DNA of 64,000 bases, taken from the NCBI RefSeq assembly GCF_018729255.1, contig NZ_CP076061.1:1426001-1490000 (forward strand). Direction: 5' to 3'. The notes below the pieces were generated by a model. That model had not been told where the DNA came from and ran no database searches. It worked only from the letters and a program-made list of their open reading frames with translations. The position numbers were made by a program, and so were the translations under genes. Positions 57,340 through 64,000 of the stretch are shown in pieces (within the stretch, counting starts at the first letter, position 1; each line of letters starts with the position of its first letter). This DNA comes from Cupriavidus sp. EM10 (GTDB lineage Bacteria; Pseudomonadota; Gammaproteobacteria; Burkholderiales; Burkholderiaceae).

Positions 57340-58541
57340 ATGAGCGACGCATTTATCGTTGACGCCATCCGTACCCCATCGGCCGTTACGGCGGCAGCCT
57401 GTCGGGCGTGCGCGCCGACGACCTGGGCGCGGTGCCCCTGAAGGCGCTGATGGCACGCAATGCCGGCCTGGACTGGTCGGCCATCGACGACGTGATCTAC
57501 GGCAACGCCAACCAGGCTGGCGAGGACAACCGCAACGTGGCGCGCATGTCGTTGCTGCTGGCCGGCCTGCCGGACGCCGTGCCGGGTGCCACGATCAACC
57601 GCCTGTGCGGTTCGGGCATGGACGCCACGGGCACTGCCGCGCGCGCGATCAAGTCGGGCGAGACCAACCTGATGATCTCGGGCGGCGTGGAAAGCATGAG
57701 CCGCGCCCCGTTCGTGATGGGCAAGGCCACCTCGGCGTTCTCGCGCCAGGCTGAAATCTTCGACACCACCATCGGCTGGCGCTTCATCAACCCGGCGATG
57801 CGTGCCGCCTACGGCGTGGACTCGATGCCCGAGACCGCCGAAAACGTGGCCACCGACTACAAGATCAGCCGCGAAGACCAGGACCTGATGGCGCTGCGCA
57901 GCCAGGAAAAGGCTTCGCGCGCACAGGCCGACGGCACGCTGGCCCAGGAAATCACAGCCGTCACGATTCCGCAAAAGAAGGGCGACCCGATCGTGGTCGA
58001 CCGCGACGAGCACCCGCGCGCCACCAGCATGGAAGCGCTGGCCAAGCTGCGCGGCGTGGTGCGTCCGGACGGCACCGTGACAGCCGGTAACGCATCGGGC
58101 GTGAACGACGGCGCCTGCGCGATCCTGCTGGCCAGCGAAGCGGGCCTGAAGCAGCACAACCTGAAGCCGCGTGCCCGCATCGTCGGCATGGCCACGGCCG
58201 GCGTGGCGCCGCGCGTGATGGGCATCGGCCCGGCACCGGCCACGCAGAAGCTGATGAAGCAGCTGGGCATGTCGCTGGACCAGATCGACGTGATCGAGCT
58301 GAACGAAGCATTCGCCGCGCAAGGCCTGGCGGTGCTGCGCCAGCTGGGCATCGCCGACGACGACAAGCGCGTGAACCCGAACGGCGGCGCGATCGCCCTG
58401 GGCCACCCGCTGGGCATGAGCGGCGCTCGCCTGGTGACGACGGCGCTGTACCAGCTGGAGCGCACCAACGGCCGCTTCGCGCTGTGCACGATGTGCATCG
58501 GCGTGGGCCAGGGTATCGCCATGGTGATCGAGCGGGTTTGA
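57340..58541 (+). CDS. pcaF: 3-oxoadipyl-CoA thiolase (one frameshift)
   Basis: Exactly 400 residues once restored, the usual PcaF length. It starts MSDAFIVDAIRTP at 57340 and breaks at 57374-57377 (CCCC); one C gives IGRYGGSLSGVRADDL. Active-site residues are Cys in INRLCGSGMDATG, His in GGAIALGHPLGMSGAR and Cys in ALCTMCIGVGQG. It splits 3-oxoadipyl-CoA into succinyl-CoA and acetyl-CoA, the last step of the beta-ketoadipate pathway. The earlier pca genes are not in this window. Confidence 0.94.
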
Positions 58542-58562
58542 TGGGCTGAAGCTGCGCCGTCC

Positions 58563-58689
58563 GCTCCCCTCTCCCGCTTGCGGGAGAGGGGTTGGGGTGA
58601 GGGCAAGCGGTTCAAATTGACACAAGTCGCAGCTTGAACCTCACCGCCCTCACCCCCGCCCCTCTCCCACTTGCGCGGGAGAGGGGAGA
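58563..58689. repeat. REP/REPIN-like inverted repeat pair
   Basis: Two GC-rich hairpins in opposite orientation: CCCCTCTCCCGC-TTGC-GGGAGAGGGG followed by GTTGGGGTGAGGGC, and about 40 bases later GCCCTCACCCCCGCCCCTCT followed by CCCACTTGCGCGGGAGAGGG. This CCCTCTCCC/GTGAGGG element is a common dispersed intergenic repeat in proteobacteria. It fills much of the 343-base gap after pcaF and could also end its transcript. The remaining bases to 58884 show no gene. Confidence 0.8.
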
Positions 58690-58884
58690 AAAGCCTGGCG
58701 TACGGCAGGTCAATTCATCAACCGCTTAATTTCCCTTGCTTCCCGCCGTTAATACGGTTGGGAAGTTTCAGTGGTGTCTCTTCCCCAACGAGGTAGAGCA
58801 TTGCGGCCAGGCCGACGGGCTCGCCGGTCTAGCCGCATCTTTTTCTGACTGACCCGGTTTTGTACGCCGGTGCGGAGTTTTGAG

Positions 58885-59615
58885 ATGTCCCTTCCCGTTG
58901 CCACCCTTGTCACCGGCGCCAGTTCCGGCATTGGTCGTGCGATTGCCGAAATGCTGCTCGCCGATGGCGTGACCCGTGTGATCAACGTCGACTATGCAGA
59001 ACCGACGTGGTCGCATCCGAACCTGAGCTTCTTCCAGGCCGACCTGACCAATGCCGACGCCACGCGCGCGGTGGCGGAGCAGGTGACCTCGCAGTTCGCG
59101 GTGACCCGGCTCGTCAATAACGCCGGCGCCACGCGTCCCGGCACGGCCGACACGGCCACCGCCGCGGATCTCGATTACGTCGTGGGCCTGACGCTGCAGG
59201 CCACGATGCTGCTGACCCAGGCCTGCCTGCCCGCCATGCGCGCGGCCGGCTTTGGCCGCATTGTCAACATGGCCTCGCGCGCGGCGCTGGGCAAGCCCGA
59301 GCGCGTGGTGTATTCCGCGGCCAAGGCGGGGCTGGTTGGCATGACCCGAACGCTGGCGATGGAGCTGGGCGGCGACGGCATCACCGTCAACGCCGTGGCA
59401 CCGGGTCCCATCGCCACCGAGCTGTTCCGAAAGAGCAATCCGGAGGGCAGCGAACAGACACGGCGTATCCTGGCAATCATCGCCGTGAAAAGAATGGGAA
59501 CGCCGGAAGACGTGGCGCGTGCCTCGCTGTTCTTCCTCGCCCCGAGAATGGTTTCGTGACGGGACAGGTGCTGTACGTCTGCGGCGGAACCACGCTGGGG
59601 GTGGCGCCCGTATAA
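58885..59615 (+). CDS. short-chain dehydrogenase/reductase (one frameshift)
   Basis: About 243 residues once restored. The cofactor motif is LVTGASSGIGRAI, followed by NNAGATRPG, catalytic Ser near NMASRAALG, YSAAKAGLVG (Tyr-x3-Lys) and VNAVAPGPIATELF. The break at 59540-59543 (CCCC) causes a false stop; one C restores APENGFVTGQVLYVCGG, the standard SDR end, with a stop at 59613-59615. The ribosome site GGAG supports the start. It is followed by a Bug-type binding protein on the same strand, so both may serve uptake and oxidation of a carboxylic or hydroxy acid. The substrate is unknown. Confidence 0.88.
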
Positions 59616-59720
59616 AGTTGCCCGCCCCAAGGCACGGGGTGGAATAGCGATACACAAGCATTGCGTCCGCGGCGCTCACAAGGTTCGCCAGCGGGCGTGC
59701 ATCAATTCCTGGAGCACAAG

Positions 59721-60725
59721 ATGAGCATCACCAATCAAACCTCGAAGGCGCGCAGACGCCTGCTGGCCGCTGGCGTGGCAATGGCCGCCGGCTTCGCCGT
59801 CATGACCGGCGCTCAGGCGCAGGGCAACTACCCGACCAAGCCGATCACGATGATCGTGCCGTTCTCGGCCGGTGGCACCACCGACATCCTGGCCCGCATC
59901 GTCAGCCTGCAACTGGGCAAGGCGCTGGGCCAGCCGGTGGTGGTGGACAACCGTCCGGGCGCCGGTGGCAACATCGGCGCGTCGCTGGCCGCCAAGGCGC
60001 AGGGCGACGGCTACACGCTGTTCATGGGTACCATCGGCACGCACGCAATCAACCAGTCGCTGTACTCGAAGCTGCCGTACGACCCGGTCAAGGATTTCGC
60101 GCCGATCACGCGCGTGGCCATGGTGCCGAACATCGTCGTGGTGAACCCCAAGGTGCCGGTGCACAACATCAAGGAACTGATCGCCTACGTGAAGGCGAAC
60201 CCGGACAAGCTGTCGTACGGTTCGTCGGGCAGCGGTTCGTCGATGCACCTGTCGGGCGAGCTGTTCAACTCGATGACGGGCCTGCACATCCAGCACATCC
60301 CGTACAAGGGCAGTGCTCCGGCCGTGAACGACCTGCTGGGCAACCAGATCGGCCTGATGTTCGACAACATGCCGTCGTCGTACCCGCACGTGAAGGCCGG
60401 CAAGCTGCGCGCCATCGCCGTGACGTCGGGCAAGCGCTCGCCGGCCCTGCCGGACGTGCCGACCGTGGCCGAAGCCGGCGTGCCTGGCTATGAAGCCACG
60501 TCGTGGTTCGCGCTGTACGCCACCGGCGGCACGCCGCAGCCGATCGTCGACCGCCTGAACGCCGAAGTGGTCAAGATCCTGGCCATGCCGGAAGTGAAGA
60601 AGCAGATGGCCGAGCAAGGCGCCGAGCCGAACCCGGAAAAGCCGGCCCAGCTGGCCGCTTTCATGAAGTCCGAAACCGCCAAGTGGGCCAAGGTGGTGAA
60701 GGCTTCGGGCGCCACGGTGGACTGA
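59721..60725 (+). CDS. Bug/TctC-family tripartite tricarboxylate-type binding protein
   Basis: A 334-residue periplasmic binding protein. The signal peptide ends in VMTGAQAQG. The mature part starts NYPTKPITMIVPFSAGGTTD and contains VVVDNRPGAGGNIGA and the ligand loop GTIGTHAINQSLY, the hallmarks of Bug proteins, which are hugely expanded in Burkholderiales. Ligands are usually carboxylates. No TctAB membrane genes are adjacent, which is normal for orphan Bug proteins. The ribosome site GGAG supports the start at 59721. Confidence 0.94.
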   Translation: MSITNQTSKARRRLLAAGVAMAAGFAVMTGAQAQGNYPTKPITMIVPFSAGGTTDILARIVSLQLGKALGQPVVVDNRPGAGGNIGASLAAKAQGDGYTLFMGTIGTHAINQSLYSKLPYDPVKDFAPITRVAMVPNIVVVNPKVPVHNIKELIAYVKANPDKLSYGSSGSGSSMHLSGELFNSMTGLHIQHIPYKGSAPAVNDLLGNQIGLMFDNMPSSYPHVKAGKLRAIAVTSGKRSPALPDVPTVAEAGVPGYEATSWFALYATGGTPQPIVDRLNAEVVKILAMPEVKKQMAEQGAEPNPEKPAQLAAFMKSETAKWAKVVKASGATVD

Positions 60726-60759
60726 TCGCCAGCGCTGTCGCGTAGACCCTCAGTACTGG

Positions 60760-60797
60760 AACCGGCCACGGGCGCCTGCCCGGCGGCCGGTTTTTTA
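60760..60797 (+). terminator. terminator after the Bug gene
   Basis: ACCGGCC and GGCCGGT arms with an internal GGGC/GCCC pairing, followed by TTTTTTATTG. A classical Rho-independent terminator 35 bases after the stop. Confidence 0.9.
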
Positions 60798-60900
60798 TTG
60801 TCCGCGCGAAAGAAAAAGAAAACGCCCGCGAGGGTATCGCGGGCGCAAATCCCAGGTCCACGGAGGACAGGAGGAGACAAGCTGCAGCTTCGGCGGGCAA

Positions 60901-61116
60901 TCAGGTCAGGCTGTACTTGACGACCTGCTCCTCGACGCCGACGAAGCGCACCAGCTGGCGCAGGCCGCTGGCGTATTCCTTGATATGGTGGCCGTCGGGG
61001 GTATCCGGCAGCCGGTAGTAGATCGGGGCCGTCCCGGCACGCGCGCGAGCCGCGCTGACGGACGCCGACATCTCGCCCCCAGCCGAGCCTTCAAAGATTT
61101 CCGGTCTAGCGTTCAT
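60901..61116 (-). CDS. hypothetical protein, 71 residues
   Basis: A small soluble protein starting MNARPEIFEGSAGGEMSAS. The C-terminal half (TPDGHHIKEYASGLRQLVRF, then VGVEEQVVKYSLT) looks like one helix with a following strand. I do not recognise a family. GGGAG lies 7 bases upstream of the ATG at 61116, which supports this start over a longer frame. It is divergent from the PadR-family gene; the terminator of the Bug gene lies downstream. Confidence 0.7.
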   Translation of the reverse strand: MNARPEIFEGSAGGEMSASVSAARARAGTAPIYYRLPDTPDGHHIKEYASGLRQLVRFVGVEEQVVKYSLT

Positions 61117-61250
61117 CGACAACTCCCAGAGACACATGGCGCTGAACGTTGGGCCGGCAAGGAAAAGGCGCGCGCATGCGGATGGCAATGTCTGGAATGT
61201 ATTGCAGGCGATCGCGAAAAGCCATTTCGAATTTTTTACATCAGTTTCAG

Positions 61251-61269
61251 GACAATTGATCGAATTGTC
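61251..61269. promoter_or_regulatory. palindrome in the divergent region before the PadR gene
   Basis: GACAATT-GATCG-AATTGTC is a perfect inverted repeat in an AT-rich part of the 341-base gap 61117-61457. It lies between the 71-residue gene and the PadR-family gene and may be an operator for either. Nothing else is seen in the gap. Confidence 0.6.
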
Positions 61270-61457
61270 ATATTTAGGATTCCCTTGGGCCGGTCGATAT
61301 CCGGGTGGTGACCCTGCGCGGTATCGGCCCAACGGGCGTTGCAAGGGTTAACGGCATGACGCGCCCCGACTTGCGCGCTACCATAACGTCACCCTGATCA
61401 TTCCCGGCACAAGGCAGCAACGTTCGTGCCAACCCCGGTCCACCAATTCCACGGCGA

Positions 61458-62048
61458 ATGTCCACCCAGCACGCGCTCCTGATTTCCCTGATCGAAAAGC
61501 CATCGTCGGGCTACGACCTGGCGCGCCGTTTCGACAAATCCATCGGCTATTTCTGGCACGCCACGCACCAGCAGATCTACCGCGAACTGGGGCGGATGGC
61601 CGAAATGGGCTGGATTGCGGCCGAGGACGGCAGCCGGGATCAGGCGCACGCGGCCACCCAGGCCAACGCGCCCGACGGCGTGGCGGTGGAAAAAAAGAAC
61701 CGCAAGAAGGTGTATTACGTGCTGCCGGCCGGCCGCGACGAGCTGGTGCGATGGGTGCTGTCGCCCAGCGGCGGGCTGGACCAGCGTGAGGAAATTCTGG
61801 TCAAGCTACGTGCAGATGCTGCAATCGGCCCGCTTGGGCTGGACCAGGAAATGGGGCGCCTGATTGCCTTGCATGAGGATCGGCTGGCGCTCTATCGCGA
61901 CATCGAGAGCAAGGATTTCGGCGGCACGCTAGACCGGCGCCAGCAGATCCAGTACGCGTTGCTGCGGCGGGGCATCCGGTTCCAGGAGGACTGGGTGAAA
62001 TGGGGGCGGGACTTGATGCCGCTGCTGGAGAAGCCCAGCGAGGGCTAG
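61458..62048 (+). CDS. PadR-family transcriptional regulator
   Basis: A 196-residue PadR regulator of the longer, two-domain kind. The N-terminal winged helix is ALLISLIEKPSSGYDLARRF with IGYFWHATHQQIYRELGRM, and the C-terminal dimerisation helices run from about residue 105 to the end. The wing segment KKNRKKVYYVLPAGRDEL is typical. PadR proteins often repress phenolic-acid decarboxylases or efflux genes. The convergent nitronate monooxygenase gene lies 79 bases away; no PadR target is evident. Confidence 0.9.
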   Translation: MSTQHALLISLIEKPSSGYDLARRFDKSIGYFWHATHQQIYRELGRMAEMGWIAAEDGSRDQAHAATQANAPDGVAVEKKNRKKVYYVLPAGRDELVRWVLSPSGGLDQREEILVKLRADAAIGPLGLDQEMGRLIALHEDRLALYRDIESKDFGGTLDRRQQIQYALLRRGIRFQEDWVKWGRDLMPLLEKPSEG

Positions 62049-62127
62049 CGGCAGATGCCGCCTCCCGGCACGGTGGGAACCGGCGGGAGAGCGGCAACAA
62101 AGCGTAACTACATCAGAAAAACGCCAA

Positions 62128-63117
62128 TCAGGCGACGCTGGCGGCGTGCGCGGCGGCTTCGGCCGGGGCCAGGCCCAGGCGGCGACGCGCCAGCGCGTAC
62201 TCTTCCACGAAACGGCGGACCAGCTCGGCGGCCGGCACCACGCGCTTGATGGCGCCCACGCCCTGGCCGGCGCCCCAGATGTCCTTCCAGGGCTTGACGC
62301 GTGTCGAGCCAAAGTTCATGGCCGTGGCATCCGACGTCGGCAGCGCTTCCGGGTCCAGGCCCGAACGCACGATGCTTTCGCGCAGGTAGTTGCCGTGCAC
62401 CCCCGTGAACAGGTTGGAATAGATGATGTCGTCGGCGTTGCTGTCGACGATCATCTGCTTGTAGGCGTCCTGGGCGTTGGCTTCCAGCGTGGCGATGAAG
62501 GCCGAGCCGATATAGGCCAGGTCCGCGCCGGCGGCCTGGGCGGCCAGCACCGCATCGCCGCTGGCGATGGCGCCGGACAGCAGCAGCGGACCATCGAACC
62601 ATTCGCGGATCTCGTGCAGCAGCGCGAACGGCGACAGCGTTCCGGCGTGGCCGCCAGCCCCGGCCGCCACGGCGATCAGGCCGTCGGCGCCCTTGTCGAT
62701 GGCCTTGCGGGCAAAGGTGTTGTTGATGACGTCGTGCAGCACGATGCCGCCGTACGAATGCACCGCATCGTTGACCTCCACGCGCGCGCCCAGCGACGTG
62801 ATGACGATGGGCACCTTGTAGCGCACGCACATTTCCAGGTCGTGTTCGAGCCGGTCATTGGACTTGTGCACGATCTGGTTGACCGCGAACGGCGCGGCCG
62901 GGCGGTCGGGGTGCCTGGCATCGTGCTCCGCCAGTTCGGTGGTGATGCGGTCCAGCCATTCCTCCAGCTTCTCGGCCGGGCGCGCGTTCAGCGCCGGGAA
63001 CGATCCCACCACGCCGGCCTTGCACTGCGCGACGACCAGATCGGGATTGGAAATGATGAACAGCGGCGAGCAGACGGCCGGCAGCGACAGGTTTTGCAGC
63101 AGGGCGGGAATGGCCAT
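62128..63117 (-). CDS. nitronate monooxygenase (2-nitropropane dioxygenase family)
   Basis: A 329-residue FMN-binding TIM-barrel enzyme. The start MAIPALLQNLSLPAVCSPLF and the segments VAAGAGGHAGTLSPFALL (with the catalytic His) and LLLSGAIASGDAVLAAQAAG are typical of class II nitronate monooxygenases, which detoxify propionate 3-nitronate and similar compounds. The ribosome site AAGGAACCG supports the start at 63117. It is divergent from the recombinase-like gene, with two copies of TGCAAC-N2-GTTGCA in between. Confidence 0.9.
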   Translation of the reverse strand: MAIPALLQNLSLPAVCSPLFIISNPDLVVAQCKAGVVGSFPALNARPAEKLEEWLDRITTELAEHDARHPDRPAAPFAVNQIVHKSNDRLEHDLEMCVRYKVPIVITSLGARVEVNDAVHSYGGIVLHDVINNTFARKAIDKGADGLIAVAAGAGGHAGTLSPFALLHEIREWFDGPLLLSGAIASGDAVLAAQAAGADLAYIGSAFIATLEANAQDAYKQMIVDSNADDIIYSNLFTGVHGNYLRESIVRSGLDPEALPTSDATAMNFGSTRVKPWKDIWGAGQGVGAIKRVVPAAELVRRFVEEYALARRRLGLAPAEAAAHAASVA

Positions 63118-63185
63118 GACGGTTCCTTCGGATGTGAGCAAACGAAATCAACGATTCGGTCGAGCCCATGCAAAGGCGGCAAACT

Positions 63186-63250
63186 ATGCAACCAGTTGCA
63201 TGATGGATGGCAAGGTAACACGTTCGCGGGGCCGCCTGCAACGGGTTGCA
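63186..63250. promoter_or_regulatory. twin palindromes TGCAAC-N2-GTTGCA
   Basis: ATGCAAC-CA-GTTGCAT at 63186-63201 and TGCAAC-GG-GTTGCA at 63237-63250, with centres 50 bases apart. Both lie upstream of the nitronate monooxygenase gene on its promoter side and before the recombinase-like gene. Repetition of the same core makes a dimeric repressor or activator site likely. Confidence 0.7.
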
Positions 63251-63365
63251 ATGACTATTTGCGGCACTGCCGCAGCGTCCAGTGGCGCATTGTCTACAAT
63301 GGGCGCAATGCCTTATATCCATTGCCCATATCCATAGCCTTGAAGCCGATGCAGGAGATGAAGTG

Positions 63366-64000
63366 GTGACTCACCCCGCGATCGACACCGGCCGCCCGGC
63401 CGACAGGGCGCAGCCGGTGTCCGACGACCTGTTCGACGCCGACCTGGCTGCCTGGTACCGGCAGCCGGAGCGCGCGTTCGATGGCTGGCTGGCGCGGCAC
63501 GGTTTTCGTCCCGGCACCGCCATCGTCTATCGCGCGATGTGGGGCAAGCTGCTGCGCTGGTCGGGCGAACAGGGCCTGCCGCCGCTGAAATGGTCGGCCG
63601 CCCAGATCGGCGCGTTTCTCGATGCGCAGCATCTCCACAAGCGTCACCGCTATCGATACGCCCGGCTGATAGAGCGGATATTCCATCATCTGGCTACTCT
63701 GCAACAGAATCTGCACAATCCGGCCAGCCAGGCGGTCAAGGCGCATATGGCCGACGGAGAAAACGATCCCACCGCATTTTTGCTGCCGGGCGAGCGCGAC
63801 CTGCTGGTGGCCCGGATCCTGGCGCCGCAGCCCGAGATTCCGCCAGGCAAGGAGGCCCGCGCCGACATGTCGCCGACGGCATGGAAGCGCGCCCGCGACG
63901 TGGCACTGCTTGCCGTGCTATTGGGCGGGGGCCTGAAAGTGGCGGAGGTGCGCGCGCTGCGGCTGGATGCGCTGGCCGGCATCGAGGATGGCGCGATGGC
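63366..64000 (+). CDS. tyrosine recombinase/integrase-like protein, 5' part
   Basis: An open frame from GTG at 63366 (AGGAG 8 bases upstream; an adjacent GTG at 63363 is also possible) runs off the window after 211 codons. The N-terminal part (WYRQPERAFDGWLARHGF, LKWSAAQIGAFLDAQHLHKR) resembles the helical core-binding domain of phage-type integrases. RDVALLAVLLGGGLKVAEVRALRL matches the first helices of the catalytic domain (the LLLxTGLRxSEL region). Here Lys stands where the catalytic Arg is expected (GGGLKVAEV), which is odd and may mean a divergent or inactive member. The catalytic C-terminus is outside the window. Confidence 0.65.
   Translation, partial: MTHPAIDTGRPADRAQPVSDDLFDADLAAWYRQPERAFDGWLARHGFRPGTAIVYRAMWGKLLRWSGEQGLPPLKWSAAQIGAFLDAQHLHKRHRYRYARLIERIFHHLATLQQNLHNPASQAVKAHMADGENDPTAFLLPGERDLLVARILAPQPEIPPGKEARADMSPTAWKRARDVALLAVLLGGGLKVAEVRALRLDALAGIEDGAM

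Noticed and set aside
56388..58625. Long minus-strand open frame opposite pcaI, pcaJ and pcaF
   Set aside because: Antisense to three confidently identified genes; repetitive His/Arg/Gln composition and no motifs.
58563..58689. CRISPR-like repeats
   Set aside because: Only two inverted copies of a GC-rich hairpin, with no regular spacers; a REP-type element explains it. No CRISPR array was seen anywhere in the window.

Overview
The window looks like a piece of a GC-rich betaproteobacterial chromosome, most likely Burkholderiaceae close to Cupriavidus or Ralstonia. The evidence is an rRNA operon ordered 16S, tRNA-Ile, tRNA-Ala, 23S, 5S, a Bug/TctC-type binding protein, a pcaIJF set, a SorAB sulfite dehydrogenase and a complete Tad pilus assembly set. 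The genus is an inference from gene content and style, not from a database comparison.

Layout. 1-4070: 3' end of 16S rRNA, two tRNAs, 23S, 5S and a terminator. 4139-7713: GIY-YIG protein, ohrR-ohr peroxide operon, an HtrA/Do protease and an unknown protein. 7863-9969: MarR repressor and MFS exporter behind a near-perfect 33-bp palindrome. 10034-15399: a transglutaminase/DUF58/MoxR operon, a PhyH dioxygenase and a 55-residue protein. 15526-24124: a catabolic-looking locus around a heme-oxygenase-like diiron oxidase (HDO). It has a flavin/2Fe-2S reductase, two stand-alone 2Fe-2S ferredoxins, an aldehyde dehydrogenase, an ornithine-cyclodeaminase-family protein, a GlcG-type protein, a permease and a GntR regulator. 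24129-33456: SorAB, IclR, LysR, YggT, MarR, lipoprotein, dienelactone hydrolase, phospholipase-D-like protein and dodecin. 33489-38490: a TpsB transporter and two divergent paralogous repeat lipoproteins. 38922-51314: flp/tad pilus operon ending in a sigma-54 activator. 51401-55601: sbcDC. 55721-58541: pcaIJF behind a PcaR-like palindrome. 58563-64000: REP-type repeat, SDR, Bug protein, PadR, nitronate monooxygenase and the start of a tyrosine-recombinase-like gene cut by the window edge.

How the genes work together. The best candidate for an undescribed system is the HDO locus. Two divergent transcription units together hold a putative diiron oxygenase with all six metal ligands, its likely electron supply, enzymes that could process an aldehyde and an imine or amino acid, an uptake permease and a GntR repressor. 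GTATAC palindromes lie in front of each unit and of gntR. The substrate cannot be read from sequence.

Data quality. Thirteen otherwise intact genes each carry one frameshift, always explained by one base missing from a short homopolymer, nearly always G or C, and tRNA-Ala also seems to lack one G. All thirteen spans are one base short of a multiple of three. I treat these as sequencing or assembly deletions, annotate the full spans as CDS and give the position of each break.
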